DNA from: Lophius americanus
Lineage: Eukaryota > Chordata > Actinopteri > Lophiiformes > Lophiidae
Assembly (NCBI GenBank): GCA_037951165.1
Contig: JBBDHG010000426.1
Location: forward strand, 186,001 to 250,000
Direction of reading: 5' to 3'
Length of the DNA: 64,000 nt
The translations under genes were made by a program, and so were the position numbers. Positions within the stretch are counted from its first letter, which is position 1, and each line of letters opens with the position of its first letter. The notes under the pieces are model-generated. The model did no database searches, was not told the origin of the DNA, and worked only from the letters and a program-made list of their open reading frames with translations. This document shows positions 11,866 through 23,078 of this stretch, piece after piece.

Positions 11866-12070
11866 TGGTAATATCACATAAATAAAAAATATTCAAATAT
11901 TGTTGTGATCTCTTAAAACTAAGGGGAGTCCATCAGAACCCAGAGTGAATCTTCCCACCCGGGTCAAACGTATAAAAACACTGTTTTTATTTCTTTCCAC
12001 ATAAATTTTGTCCGCAAACATAAAAACAGATGTGTGCAGCCGAGATCTGTGGAAAGGATCAGCAGGTATA
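11866..12070. other. Non-coding stretch
   Basis: AT-rich, then unique-looking sequence leading into a CT microsatellite. No feature recognised. Confidence 0.4.
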
Positions 12071-12201
12071 TCTTCTCCCTCTCCCTCTCCCTCTCTCTCT
12101 CTCCCTCTCTCTCTCTCTCCCTCTCTCTCTCTCTCCCTCTCTCTCTCTCTCTCCCTCTCTCTCTCTCGCCCTCTCTCTCTCTCTCCCTCTCCCTCTCTCT
12201 C
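12071..12201. repeat. CT-rich microsatellite
   Basis: About 130 bases of ctctcc/ctctct units. The serine/leucine/proline frames of 89 to 193 residues crossing it, and the RERERE frame on the minus strand, are artefacts. Confidence 0.95.
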
Positions 12202-12724
12202 ATCTCACTTTGGTCATATCTTCTTCCTTCTTCATCCTCTGCTTTTTTTATTCTCACTTATATCTCTCTCTTCCTCCAGATCTGTCACACGTTCTTTGAC
12301 GCCCCCCCCCTCGCTCTCTCTCCTCACCGTCGCCGCCATCCACTCCATAATCCTTCAAAGGCTCTATCCACCCCCCCCAACCCCCCCATCGCCCACCCCT
12401 TTATCCCTCCTCCTCGGCTCAGCCTGTCCATCTCTTCCCTCGGCTTATCGTCTCCTTCCTGTGTCTTCCCGTCTCATCCGCTCTGTCCGTTCCTCCTCCT
12501 CGCCTTCCTCTCTCTAAATCCCCTCTCTACTGTACCTCTCGCCCCGCTCTTCCCTTGTGCACCTGACTCTGAGCCCGCTGAAGGCGAGGGCCGCGGCGGG
12601 CTTAGCTTTAATTGATGCATCGGATAGAAGAGGGAAGACAGGGGACGGCTCCGGGCTGACAAGGTTAATTCTGTTTTTCCTACCTCCTAGTCACCAGGTG
12701 GCAATTAAGCTCATGACGCGGTGA
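12202..12724. other. Pyrimidine-rich non-coding stretch
   Basis: C/T-rich on the + strand to about 12560, with C runs at 12302-12310 and near 12371-12386. It then returns to mixed composition. No gene is recognised. Confidence 0.45.
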
Positions 12725-12732
12725 CAGAGAGA

Positions 12733-12786
<54 letters not shown>

Positions 12787-12807
12787 GAGAGAGAGAGGGA
12801 GAGAGGG
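12725..12807. repeat. GA microsatellite
   Basis: About 83 bases of gaga with a few ggga and gtga interruptions. The SLSLSL frame on the minus strand is an artefact. Confidence 0.95.
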
Positions 12808-12850
12808 ATTCCATCGAACAAGTTCAAAAAAAAAAGTGTGCATGATATAA

Positions 12851-12890
12851 AGGAGGAGGAGGAGGAGGAGGAGGAGGAGGAGGAGGGGAG
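12851..12890. repeat. GGA trinucleotide repeat
   Basis: About 40 bases of gga units, giving poly-glutamate on + and poly-serine on -. It lies about 45 bases from the GA microsatellite. Confidence 0.95.
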
Positions 12891-14371
12891 GGGCGGCGGC
12901 GTGAGAGCGTTAGTGGGTGTGGTCTGGATGCTGAGAAATGATGAAGTAATGGAATTCATGGGGATTATGCTGGTGTTGATATTGACAGTTTCTTCAAGGG
13001 GATTCCTGCATCAAACGTTTTCCCCGCGGATAGTAATTGGGGATGAAGGTTGACAATGGAGGTAGAGGAGCCGTCGTGCGTTGAATTAATGAACTTATTA
13101 GCGGAGCGGACCTGCAGGTATGTGAGAACACACAAAACCAACAACCGATAACGCAAGCCATCATCCTCCTGATGGAACTCCTCAAGTGAAATGTGAAGTG
13201 ATGAGAGTAAAATCGGATTTATTTTAAGGCAGATCTCATCGATTCAAATCATATGCACCAATGTTGGACCAAAGGTGAAGAAATTATTAGCAACTGAAAT
13301 AGCGAGGAAAGAAAAAAGAAGCTTCTTAGCTGTCAGAGCGGCGGTAGCAATGAAATCAACACATTTACAGTCAAACGTAGCTAGTTTACCCACAATTCTC
13401 TCTGCAAAAGTGACACTGTCCACCTCTTTCTAGCCGCCGCCGTGTCCATGTACGCCTTTTTTTTTTTAAAGACGTTCCGGCACACATGATCAAGGCCGCT
13501 CCTTTTTGTCTTGTTAGCATGTTGCTAGCAAAGGAACGCATTTCAGCCTCAAAGCTTTCAAACAGAACTTTATTTACAACAGGTTCCAGACAGGAAGACG
13601 ATCTGCTAAGTCTAGGAATACGTCACGTTAAGACCAGCACTATGAATACAAACAGCGTGGGACCCCGTAGATTATAACTGGAACATGCATGGCTCCTCGC
13701 TCAGAACCAGCCAATCAGGAAACCGGCCCCTATATTTACCCAGCATCCATCACTCCCTGGCATTCTTCTTTTTTATTTTTCCGTATCCAGACAGACGACA
13801 CACAAAAGGCGCAGAAAACTGTGTTGTTCTGTGGCCCGAGACACAAAAACAAAACAGAACCACCACCCATGAACAACAGTAACATGGAGGGGGGGGTGGT
13901 TGGGGGGGTGGGAAGATATAGAGAGAGAGTGAGGGAGAGGCTTGAAATGTGGTACTGTGGGAAGAGATAAGGAATGATTAAAGAGCCAGCCGGAGAAGCA
14001 GACATGTTGGGTTGATCCAGCTAACTGTTCACTCATCAGTCTCCTAATGGTCCAAGTGGAGGGAGGGGGGGTAGAGAGGCCAGGGGCGGGGGTACTTTGA
14101 AGGGTGGTGCATTGTTTCAACATGGGTCCCCAGATGTTCGAATATGGCCAGCCTCCCACTAAACTTCTATCCCCCCGTCTTCCTTCTTCTTCCCGGCTCG
14201 GCTCCTCTCTTTATTGCCGAGAAGAAAACCAACCGTGACACCGTCCGTCATCGCCGCCGTCGTTCCGCGTAACTTTTCATCTCGGAGTGTTTGCTGACGG
14301 ACCGGGTCACCGAGTGTAGAATCCGGAGGTGTAAATTGAGCAAACTGCGGTTTCTATGCATTAGATCTGTA
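12891..14371. other. Non-coding stretch, weak promoter-like motif
   Basis: Unique-looking sequence. At about 13707-13738 an agccaatcag CCAAT-like box is followed roughly 20 bases later by cccctatatttac. This is a weak promoter-like arrangement, and no exon follows. Short G runs occur near 13888 and 14064. Confidence 0.3.
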
Positions 14372-14389
14372 TTTTTTTTTTTTTTTTTT
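14372..14389. repeat. Poly-T run (18 bases)
   Basis: Uninterrupted T homopolymer. The next 300 bases (to about 14700) are AT-rich, with no recognisable feature. Confidence 0.85.
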
Positions 14390-14707
14390 ACAACACTAAC
14401 GTAAATAAAGTCACAAGTATTTTAATTAAAAGGTCGAATTAAATTCAATAAATTCAAGACAATTATAATTATTTTAAAAGAAAAAAAGACGATATTAATA
14501 CAAATAAAATAGCTCTTATATTATATTGATAATTAGAGGAGAGTGAATGATTGGAAAAGTACTTTTTAGTTTGTTAGAAAGTTTAAAAGAATTAATATCA
14601 ATTCATTTGAACTTAATCAAATTAATTCATATTAGCAGAGGAATTAAGATGTTTGAATGATATGACGGTTGAGCACGTTTTGAGTCTCTTTTTGTTATTG
14701 AATAATG

Positions 14708-14896
14708 TGACTATACTTTATTTATTAGATGACCCAGTGGCAGCATGTAGATGCTAAAGGGTAAGGGGCCGAGGAAGGAGCCCTGGAGGACCCCACAGGT
14801 CAAAGGGAAAGTCCGTATCGACTTCCTAACGGAATCATCCAACTTGATGAAACTAAAAAAAAGCCTAATAAGGCTCCAACGGTTTTCTAAAAGCAC
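14708..14896 (-). pseudogene. L2/Maui-type reverse transcriptase fragment
   Basis: Read on the minus strand, the frame contains TCGVLQGSFLGPLPFSIYML followed by PLGHLI. This matches the conserved CGVPQGSVLGPLLFSIYMLPLG region of L2-type LINE reverse transcriptase. Only about 60 residues survive. The catalytic FADD-type motif that should follow has been lost. The substituted leucine in GVLQGS and the stop soon after HLINKV show decay. Confidence 0.8.
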
Positions 14897-15199
14897 GATT
14901 TAGCAAAGGTTTGAACTAATCCAATTAAAAATGGACAATTTTTCCATGAAACGGTAATTTTCATCGTTAAATAATTTCATAAGTCTGACTTTGGTTTTAC
15001 AGCATTCAAAACATTTTAGAGAAAACAATTTGTTATTTCACGGGGGAAATGTAGAGTGTCGTACGATATTAAAACAGTGAATGCCCCAAAGAAACGACAA
15101 TATTGAAAGGAAGAATTACACATTTTCATAGTTTTTTTTTTCTTGGTTGAGGGTATTAAAGGATTAAAATGAAGGTTAATACCTTTTATCTTTTGTCTA
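14897..15199. other. Non-coding stretch
   Basis: AT-rich sequence between two LINE fragments on opposite strands. Nothing recognised. Confidence 0.4.
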
Positions 15200-15441
15200 G
15201 ACTTTCTGTTCTGCTGCCCCTCGTCTGTGGAATGCCCTCCTTGACCATCTGAGGGCTCCACAGACGACTGAGATTTTTAAAAGAGGACTTGAAACTTTCC
15301 TTTTCAGCAGAACCTATAACTTTTAATTAACATTGCTGCTTTTTGGTCATATTTTTTTTAAATTGACACTTTTATCTGCTTTTACTTTGTAGCACTTTGA
15401 GATTTGATCCAAATGTAAAGTGCGTTATAAATTAAATGTAC

Positions 15442-15472
<31 letters not shown>

Positions 15473-15475
15473 ATA
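15200..15475 (+). mobile_element. L2/Maui-type LINE 3' end with ATT tail
   Basis: The + strand encodes RLWNALLDHLRAPQTTEIFK then RGLETFLF (about 15221-15306), matching the C-terminus of L2-type ORF2 (RLWNSLP...FK..LKT.LF). After a short UTR comes gtagcactttgagattt and aaagtgcgttataaatt, the standard 3' tail, and then (att)n at about 15442-15471. It is a 5'-truncated insertion in which order and orientation are preserved. Confidence 0.85.
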
Positions 15476-15570
15476 ATATATATAATACAGTATTTATATG
15501 TAGATATTACATATAAACAGTATATTTATATATATATACAATGTATATATACATGGATACATATTGAATT
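15476..15570. repeat. AT-rich tatata region
   Basis: Low-complexity tata/ata sequence directly after the LINE tail, including tatatatatata near 15521-15540. Confidence 0.7.
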
Positions 15571-15999
15571 TTTATATGAAAGAGAGGTAAGTTCCCCTAA
15601 TAATTCATATTCTTCAGTATTTTGGAGTTAACTACGTCGGCTCTCTAATCTTTAATAATCTCCTCCCCGACGTGAGGACCCTTCAAAGCGAGAGTTTGAA
15701 TGCAGCGATCTAACCGGAGATTCTTCTGTCGGGGGAAGACGAACATCCCCGGCCACCAACATCTGCTGAGCACCTTTGGGTTCTGTCCAAAAAAAAAAAA
15801 GCCACGATTAAAACCTCATTATCCCTTTTCCTCCTCGACCAAATCCAGCCGTTTTGGGTTGAGGTCCTCAATCAAGACTTCTATTGTTCTGTCCCCACCT
15901 GACTGCCGGAGATAGAGCGCCGGGGAGGGCAAAAACAACTTGAGACACTTAAAGCACCAGCTAATCGGGACGTTGACGGAGTCTCCTTCTTTGTTGCAC
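15571..15999. other. Non-coding stretch
   Basis: Unique-looking sequence with a 12-base A run near 15790. No gene recognised. Confidence 0.4.
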
Positions 16000-16135
16000 G
16001 GCTCGTCGGATTAAATGAAGCTAAACGATCGGGACTGGGCGCATATTGCTCTCTAATTGTGGCGCTTATTGTTGAAGCTGTAATTGCCCAATCAAAATCA
16101 GCTGCCATATTATTTCAAAGATGAATAAGCGAGGC
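16000..16135. promoter_or_regulatory. Candidate conserved non-coding element
   Basis: A repeat-free stretch with dense cores typical of developmental enhancers (ctctaattgtgg, gtaattgcccaatcaaaatc, ccatattatttc). The call rests only on texture and lack of repeats. Cross-species alignment would be decisive. Confidence 0.2.
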
Positions 16136-17256
16136 CAGAAAAACAAGAGAGTGGCTGTCTGCGGAGTGGCGTGCCCTTAAAGCGGACTCAACATGCCAGA
16201 CTGTGTTTGTACAGCCGGCCGGCGTTCGTGAGAATATATAACCTTGGCCTCCTGCTTTGTGGCTAAAACGAGAAACGTCCAGAGCGCTAAAGAGGAATGG
16301 ACAGTTTGGATGGATTTTTTTTTTCTCTCCTTGGCTACAAACCATTAAAAACATTCTGAGATGCCTGAAATGACAAATCCACCTCCAGGTTGGTTGAACT
16401 TTTAAGTGCTGACGAATGTATTCCCCCAAAGCCTTGATTGACATCTCGTATAATTCCATCCTCCACCCAGTAAAAATACCACAGGTGTTTTTCTTTGAAC
16501 GGAGATGAAGGCCGAGCGAAGCGACGCGAGGAAGAGCACGTCATCGTGAGACGGTTGCCTCCGGGACCGGAGGAAAAAGGTGCTGCAGAGCGGAGATAAC
16601 GTCTTCCAGCTCGCTAAATAACGGCGCGGGGAAGCTGCTTCATCCGCGACCAGCGGGAAAGAGCGCTGCCAAACATTCTGCTAGATGTCACACCTTTTTT
16701 TCTATTTTTTTTTTTTACAGGTTTCCTGTTTGGCCGCGCACCTGAGCAATCTGTTTCCAATATGCTCTGGATGTTTGCGCCGACTGTTCCCAGACAAGGG
16801 AAGGCAACGAGGTAAGGGAGTGTCCTTTCCAGGAAGAAGGCGGTTGATCGGGAGGTGTGCGGTTTGAAACCCTGGCACGGATTGGTCTCCGTCTCCCGGC
16901 TGGGGTTGACGGTGTAATTGGACGTGACTAATGTCCTGTATGTGTGCTCATGAATGTGTGTAGCTCTTGTCATCGGGTTGTATTTTTACGCTAACCCGGA
17001 GTGTGAACGGTGTTGTTCCAGGAATTTTCCTTCCCTTGCATGTTTTTCTGATTTACATTCACAACATAAAACTACTTAACCTGTTTCCTGCAAAACCCGC
17101 CTTTGTCTTTTTGGTAAAGCAGTGCGTGTTTCCAACAAGGCTTCATTTCTTCTGGATTGGGGGGGGGGTTGACTTGTCCACCTCTTCCCCTCCTTCATCC
17201 GAAAGGAAACTCCTGAACATTTCGCCAGCAGCTGCTTATTGTTTAACAAACCAGGT
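16136..17256. other. Non-coding stretch
   Basis: No gene or repeat recognised apart from short poly-T runs near 16316 and 16711 and a G9 run near 17160. Confidence 0.4.
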
Positions 17257-17495
17257 CATCAAATCAAATCGAATTTTATTCATATAGCTCAAATTCACAA
17301 CAAATGTTATTTCAAGTCGCTTTCCAAAAAGAGAAGGTCTAGACCAAACTCTTTATTCACGAGGAACTCACTGGGTCCCTTCCATGGGCAGCACTTGGTG
17401 ACAGTTGCTAGAAAAAAATGACTTTTAACAGGCAGAAACCTAGAGCAGATCCGAGACTCGGGGTTTACTGCCAATACCAGTTTTGCTGGTAATGG
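17257..17495 (-). mobile_element. LINE 3' end (L2/CR1/Rex1-like), minus strand
   Basis: The left edge catcaaatcaaatcgaattt followed by tattcatatagct is the complement of a familiar fish LINE tail (..gctatataaataaaattgaattgaa). Further in, ggtctagaccaaactcttta, gcacttggtgacagttgc and acttttaacaggcagaaacc match the 3' UTR of that common repeat (complement of cctgttaaaa...cactgtcgcc...). It is 5'-truncated and no ORF survives. Confidence 0.65.
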
Positions 17496-19368
17496 CAGAC
17501 TTTCGTACATCATTATTCAATGAACAGTGAACATCGACAGCATGAGAGAGAGAAAAAGATAAAACAGCGAAATGAGAGAACAATAGAACTGGGTCAGTGT
17601 GTTCACACTCTCATGGTCACATAACTGTAGCCATTAAGCTCAAAGTTCAGAACCAAGGATTTGTCCTTATCCACAGAGAAGAGGACATTCTTGAAATCTC
17701 AGACATTGCTGTGAAGGCGGCCATGTTGTTAGTCTGTCTGTGGAATGCGTGTTCCACTCTCAATGGGTCCGCATCCACCCTTTACAGCGGGGCATAGCAT
17801 CCGGACTCGGGTTCTCTTTGCTCTTCCATATTGCCAGCTTGGTACAGGCAAAGATGAAATTCATCAAAACCAATGTCGAGCTTTTTCTCTGTGTACATTG
17901 TGGTCCCTCACAAAGAGGGGGGGGAGCAAACAGAGAGGCAGATGTTGAAGGAGTAAGAGGGCGAGGGCGGTGTAATGTGAGAGAAAGGAAGAGAGGGAGT
18001 GAGTGAAAAGGGAGAGGGGGGGGGGGGGGGTGAGGGAACTCAGACATACAAATCCATCCATCCATCCACTTTACTCCACCTATGCAGGTCGGGCCGCGGG
18101 GGCACACCAAAATCATCCCTGTCTCCAACAACAATCTCCATCTCATCCCGGGGATCCAACAATAAATCTGACTAAAAACACGTTTCTAGGACTGTGTCAA
18201 CCAATCAGGCACATTCTGAGTCAACACTGTCGTTTCCTCCATGGTGGACTACAGAAACTCCTTCTGATGAGCCCGACCCAACATGTAGCCAGCCAGGCAA
18301 CAAGGCTCAAATGTTTACGGCTGTTTATTGGCATGTATCTCTAACTGGATTATGATCCTGTTCAGAAAGTACGGCCGAGATGATGCAGATTCTTTCTATT
18401 GAAAACAAACCGCAACTCATCCTACAAGAACAATCTGGGGTCAGACACCGGGACTAATCAAAGTTCCAGACCAATTCTCCGCCCTGATTGTCAGGAGGGA
18501 GCGGTGAGCGACCTTATCGTCCCTTCCAGTATCTTCCGGCCATCTTTTGTTCTCTATGAACGAACAATAGAAGTAATTACAATCTCCAGCCCGGTTATTA
18601 TAACAATCAGTCACCTTACAGAAATCCAATCACTACATCCAAACCAGACACCTGCAATCAATACCGTGCAATAATAACCGCCATTGCTGGGGATGCAGCG
18701 CTGACGTCCAGTTGAATTGATCTTCACAACTTTGATGAAGTGAAAGTAAGACGGCGGGGCCGCGGCGCCGTGACGATGGACTAACTGTCACATACGGACG
18801 TATCGAGTTACTGGATGTGAAAAACAGGCAGACAAGAACAATCCTGTTGTCTCAAGGCTTAATCTGCTGATTCTGATTCGTCCGGGCCACCGAGCTGAAC
18901 TCACGCACTTTTCCTAAATACTCCATGTATTTCTGCAAATTTTCCCCAATTAAAAATGAAAGGATTGATTGTCGAGATTATCTTTATGGGCTTCTAACTG
19001 TTTGCTACTCAATCGTACTTTCATCTACAGACTCCATTCAAACCTTAAGAATATTTACTCAAACGTTGGACATTTTTGTCTATTCACATTTTTTTTCTTG
19101 GGGTTAATTTTGGCTGTGATAACGATATCGGTTTGAACTATTGCAAGGTTGTGCATTTCAGGTAGGATGTACTTTACTGAGGGTTGCTAGTCCACCTTGA
19201 ACTCGTCTCTTCCTGCGGCTCTGCTGTCTTTCTAGCATTGTTTGTCTTCTATCGGTTAGACTTACTAGTCTATTTTTCTTTTCCTCTTCAGTGTTCTTCC
19301 TGACATTATAAATATTCCCTAAGTCGTCATCTAGGCTTTTGTGAAAATCACGTGTCTCCCAGGGTCTT
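17496..19368. other. Non-coding stretch
   Basis: Mixed sequence with a GA-rich patch near 17545-17570, a GAG-rich patch near 17940-18010, a 15-base G run at 18016-18030 and a short tccatccatcc at 18053-18066. No gene recognised. Confidence 0.4.
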
Positions 19369-19397
19369 CAGCTTCTCTGAATGAATCAGAGAAGCTG
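19369..19397. other. Perfect 12-bp inverted repeat (hairpin)
   Basis: CAGCTTCTCTGA at 19369-19380 and TCAGAGAAGCTG at 19386-19397 are exact reverse complements separated by 5 bases (atgaa). It ends 9 bases before the MITE-like element at 19407. Confidence 0.9.
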
Positions 19398-19406
19398 TAA
19401 CGGCCA

Positions 19407-19887
19407 CACTACAAAAAAATACCATTCAAAAATAAGTATGAATGAATACAAGGTTTTTTAGCTAGTCATAAGTAAAAAGAAAGAAGAAAAAAAAGTCTTT
19501 AGAAATTTCTAATAAATATATTAGGGATATCTGGAAATCAGCAGAGAAACATCATTTGAAACTTTATATTTCTAGTAAGTAAGAAGTTTTGTGTCTCAGA
19601 ATACGGTGGCGATAATCAAAAATATGTATCTGTCCCCCTCAAAAGCAGCTTTCTGTTTTTTTGCCGCTTGTATCAACCCCTTCATTTTGGCTGCGTTTAA
19701 TTTAATCCAACTTGTAGAGTCGTGAGACTACTTGACATTTATGACCATCGCATTCAATCACAAGTAAATAATCAAGCAATTTAAGCTAAATATGCATGAA
19801 AATAATATGTGTCTCATATCAAGGACAATGAGATATTTTGACTAGAAATAAGACACTTTTACTTGATTAAATTGGGAGTTTTTGCAT
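19407..19887. mobile_element. MITE-like element, copy 1
   Basis: The left end cactacaaaaaaataccattc and the right end gagtttttgcattt form imperfect terminal inverted repeats (ACTGCAAAAA-type). Internal phrases tagaaataagacacttttac and ttgattaaattgg are familiar from a widespread fish non-autonomous DNA element. The second copy at 36470-37026 shares both ends and phrases such as gaagttttgtgtc. No transposase frame. Confidence 0.6.
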
Positions 19888-21001
19888 TTGAAAAAAATAA
19901 CATTAAATTTCTGGAAGGATAACCATCAGTACTTCTAAAGAACCGGTCCAATCGGTGGCTTATGTGATTGGCCGCCACAGCTTGACGTTGATTCTTTTGC
20001 AACTTAGCTACATTGCTGCTTTTTCCCCGGCATCCCCTGCAGTCTGAACCGCTTTGGCCCAAACAGTACCCACAATCAAAGGAACGGGAGGACCGGCGTT
20101 AGCATCTGGTCTGAATAGATCCGGGCTGTGTCTGTGTGGTTTCACTGGCATCTTACCCGGGTAACAAGTTCTATTTCTCCAGTAATCCCCAGAAGAAGCA
20201 CGCATCACAAACCGTGTCCCTGCTTCATTCTAATGAGGGTCCAACCGAAGACGCAGAGTAATTAGAGAATTATGAAAGGCCGAGGTGACACCGACCTCAT
20301 TACAGCGAGGGGAGATCAAACTAACGACCCGTGACTGATGGAGGCCTCCATGCCTCCCGGCAAAAGGATTGAGGGCTGTCTCTGAGTCTGAGAGGCAGAG
20401 GAAGGAGAGACGGCCACAGCCAGCCGCCTACAGATGACATTATCCATGCTTTATAAATAAACACTGCCCATTTAAGGTTCTAGCATGTCATCCTGAGAGA
20501 AGCCCGGCAACCAGAACTATGTAGTCATGAGTGCCTGTTTTAGATTCGTCTTAAAAAAACACACTCGAAAAGTAGAGAATGATGCCTTGAAATACACAAA
20601 CGGGAGCCAAAGTACTTCATTCCTGTGAGAACGAGAGAGTCTGCTCTCCCATTGAGGCGTCGCACTCCAGAACCAGAGCTGGAGTCTTACTGACGGGTGG
20701 ATGTTTGACAAATTATTGGTGTGATTTCACCGTTTTTGAAAACATCTTTTAGATTCAGTTTGAAAATAAGTCAGTTCAAATCTTCGTTCATATCTTGTTT
20801 CTATCAGCAGAGGAGAGCTGACCGAAAAAGTATTCAAATGGAAACCATCCTCATGCAGACGATGGGAAAAAACGCTAAAAGTTAGCCAGGACAGTAGTTG
20901 GCGGTGTAACCAAACAATCTGCCATTGTTTTCGTTGTTCTGTTCGATGGAGGCTATCACGCTGCAAACAACATAACCCAATAAGAAGCATTGGGCTGGTG
21001 G
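19888..21001. other. Non-coding stretch
   Basis: Unique-looking DNA without recognised features. The part at 20280-20480 is high in complexity and repeat-free. Confidence 0.35.
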
Positions 21002-21312
21002 TACAAGGGACAACTGGGAATCAGAAAATTCTAGGCTAGTTTCCTAGCTAGCTCGATATGAACTTTTGGGCGGCCGTGAATCTTCATGTTTTCGAGTCCT
21101 TGAGAAAGACACTGGACCCTGGTTTGTCCACCAGGCGCCATACAGGGGTTGCCAGCGGCTCTGAGGGGTTGGATCACTCCACAGTTTTCAAACATTTTCA
21201 TTCAAAAATGAACCTTTAGTCCAAATTACACATGGCTAGTGACACAAAGGACAACGCGGCTCAAAGGTTTGCATACTGACTGGTTCCATATGAACTTTGG
21301 GGTGGCTGTAGC
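21002..21312 (+). repeat. Diverged about 235-bp tandem duplication with SINE core
   Basis: Phrases acaagggacaac (21003) and atatgaacttttgggcggcc (21056) recur as acaaaggacaac (21244) and atatgaactttggggtggc (21288), offsets of about 241 and 232. The first copy contains cgagtccttgagaaagacac followed by tggaccctg, matching the body of a common fish tRNA-derived SINE (cgagtccttgagcaagacactgaaccc). The second begins the SINE head ggtggctgtagctcggg and is then cut by the LINE fragment at 21339. Confidence 0.55.
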
Positions 21313-21338
21313 TCGGGAGCTAGGAATTATCTCGGATT

Positions 21339-21524
21339 TCATCTTTGTTCGTAATTTAATTCCAATGGAAGCAAGTATATGCAAAATAACAAGGGACCAA
21401 GGATAGAGCCTTGGGGCACGCCAAATCCCTGAATCGACGCTGAAGTGGAGACCTCACAAAGCAACAGAGAAGGCACTACGTCTTGATGATAGGACGACGT
21501 TTGAGTGTTTGAAGATGTCGTCAC
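21339..21524 (-). pseudogene. L2/Maui-type reverse transcriptase fragment
   Basis: The minus-strand frame includes GFGVPQGSILGPLLFCIYLL then PL, matching L2-type reverse transcriptase around the conserved GVPQGS loop. The 30 or so residues before it (SSYHQDVVPSLLLCEVSTSA) fit the region before CGVPQGS in the family. The sequence past LPLELNYEQ is not recognisable. About 60 residues of a roughly 1000-residue protein remain. Confidence 0.8.
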
Positions 21525-22031
21525 AGTCTAGTCTTATATCCGTCTGATCTATCTGACGTTTTCTGAAAACAGCGAGCTTCAAATGTTCTCAGTCTTCTCT
21601 CGGCTGGCCGCCCGTCATCCCGAAGTTTAACACGTGCGTCGTTTAGATCCCGATGTGTTAGGAAACTCGTACAACACGAGGTAAACTCTTAACGCTGCAC
21701 TTTAATAAACCGACTTCGGTCCGTCTCTTGCCTCCTATCGCAGACACCAGGGAGATAAATGCATTTTGCCGGCGGCGTAATTGTGTTTAAGTTGGAGAAC
21801 AAACTGTTATATTTGTCTTTAATTTATTTATTTTGATGAGGCTCTGTTTCATTTGCAGGTTTTTTTTTTCTCATTACAAGCGGCGACTAAAGCCCCCCGG
21901 GACTACATCTATATCAGCGCTTGTTTCTGCACGGCAATATGAGTAAGGAGAGACGGAGAGGAAGGAAATAAAGGCTTTAGTGGAAGGAGGAAGAAAGTTT
22001 GCTTGTGAGGAGAAAGATTTTTACATGAGGC
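21525..22031. other. Non-coding stretch
   Basis: No recognised feature. Confidence 0.4.
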
Positions 22032-22050
22032 GGGGGGGGGGGGGGGGGGG
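22032..22050. repeat. Poly-G run (19 bases)
   Basis: Uninterrupted G homopolymer, the longest in the window. It is likely unstable and could form a G-quadruplex. Confidence 0.9.
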
Positions 22051-22460
22051 TCCAAACATGAGATGAGGGAGCTTTATTCATGGCGGGGGTGTTGTTAAGC
22101 GCTCCAGGCTACAATTTAGGCCATTTTGGAAAACAATGCAAGCAGCTAATTGAACCCCTATGAAGTAAACCTGCCTGGGTAATTCTATTCATGTGGACCG
22201 GACGTCCATCATCAGACCCGGGATGGAAGGAGCTGCCACATGAGACTGGGGTTAAAAAGTCAGAGGACTTTGGACCGCGGTCTCTCCGTTCTGTTTCCCC
22301 CCTTCCTGGTACATGAAGCCACATGTCGGAAGGCCTTTTTAGACAGAGGTCACACGACATCGCAGCGGAAAAAAAAAGTCCCTTTACCCAAGATGCCTTT
22401 TTGTTTCTTGGCCCTAGTGGGGAGAATAGTTCCCTCAAAGCAAGAAGAAGAAAGAAGAAG
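22051..22460. other. Non-coding stretch
   Basis: No recognised feature. An AAG-rich patch is at about 22440-22460. Confidence 0.4.
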
Positions 22461-22499
22461 GGTGTTCCAAGAGAACACCTGACGAGATATCGTCAGGTG
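22461..22499. other. Two overlapping inverted repeats
   Basis: GGTGTTC (22461-22467) pairs with GAACACC (22473-22479). CACCTGACGA (22476-22485) pairs with TCGTCAGGTG (22490-22499) across the loop gata. The two stems share CACC at 22476-22479, so they are mutually exclusive near their junction. Confidence 0.85.
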
Positions 22500-22698
22500 A
22501 AAGGACTTATGCTGCGTTCACAATAAACATGATAAGGATTGTTTAATGCTAAAGTGAAAAGACTCATTTATGTCACCTGGTGAAAATTTGCATTATTTTA
22601 GTCATTCATCATTCGTAAAAGATAACGCATCAGCTTCCCGAATCTCAAAAAGCCAAAACGTCCAGATCACAAAGGGACTGATGGAATCTTCTGTAAAA

Positions 22699-22758
22699 GT
22701 CCAGGTTCACTCAGTGAAACAGTCCAGGTTCATAAAGTGAAACAGTCCAGGTTCATAA
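22699..22758 (-). repeat. 23-bp minisatellite, reverse-strand copy (about 2.6 units)
   Basis: gtccaggttca starts at 22699, 22722 and 22745, exactly 23 bases apart. The unit is the reverse complement of the tgaacctggactgtttcac repeat found at 38611, 41008 and 44879. Confidence 0.85.
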
Positions 22759-22949
22759 ATGAGAATTTATTAAAAGCTGCAGGAACCAGGCGTTCGTTCC
22801 CCCAGGGTGAAGATTGAGATGTTCATACATGTTTAGTTTAACAGACACACATTAATTACTTTATTTTAAGTTTTAAATGACTTAAACTGGTTAAAGTATG
22901 GGGAGAAGGTTCAAACCCACCAGACTGCATTATGGGAGTCTCTACGCGG

Positions 22950-23078
22950 CGGCCCTGTGATGATCCGGCAACTTGTCCAGGGTGTACCCGGCATCTCGCC
23001 TTATGTCAGCTGTGATGGGCTCCAGCCCTCCCAAGACCCCCAACAGGATAAACGTTAGCAGAAATAAATGGATTGATG
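22950..23078 (+). mobile_element. SINE-type 3' tail fragment
   Basis: The phrase cttgtccagggtgtacccgg followed by catctcgcc and gatgggctccagccctccc..acaggataaacg..atggatt matches the tail of a very common fish repeat (cttgtccagggtgtaccctgcctctcgcc...ataggctccagc...ggataagcgg...atggatgg). It continues to about 23078. The same family's head is at 42360 and another tail runs off the right end on the minus strand. Confidence 0.75.

Noticed and set aside
12008..12615. 169- and 193-residue serine/leucine/proline frames
   Set aside because: Low-complexity translation of a CT microsatellite and adjacent pyrimidine-rich DNA.
13707..13738. CCAAT plus TATA-like promoter
   Set aside because: Motifs are weak and no exon or CpG island follows.
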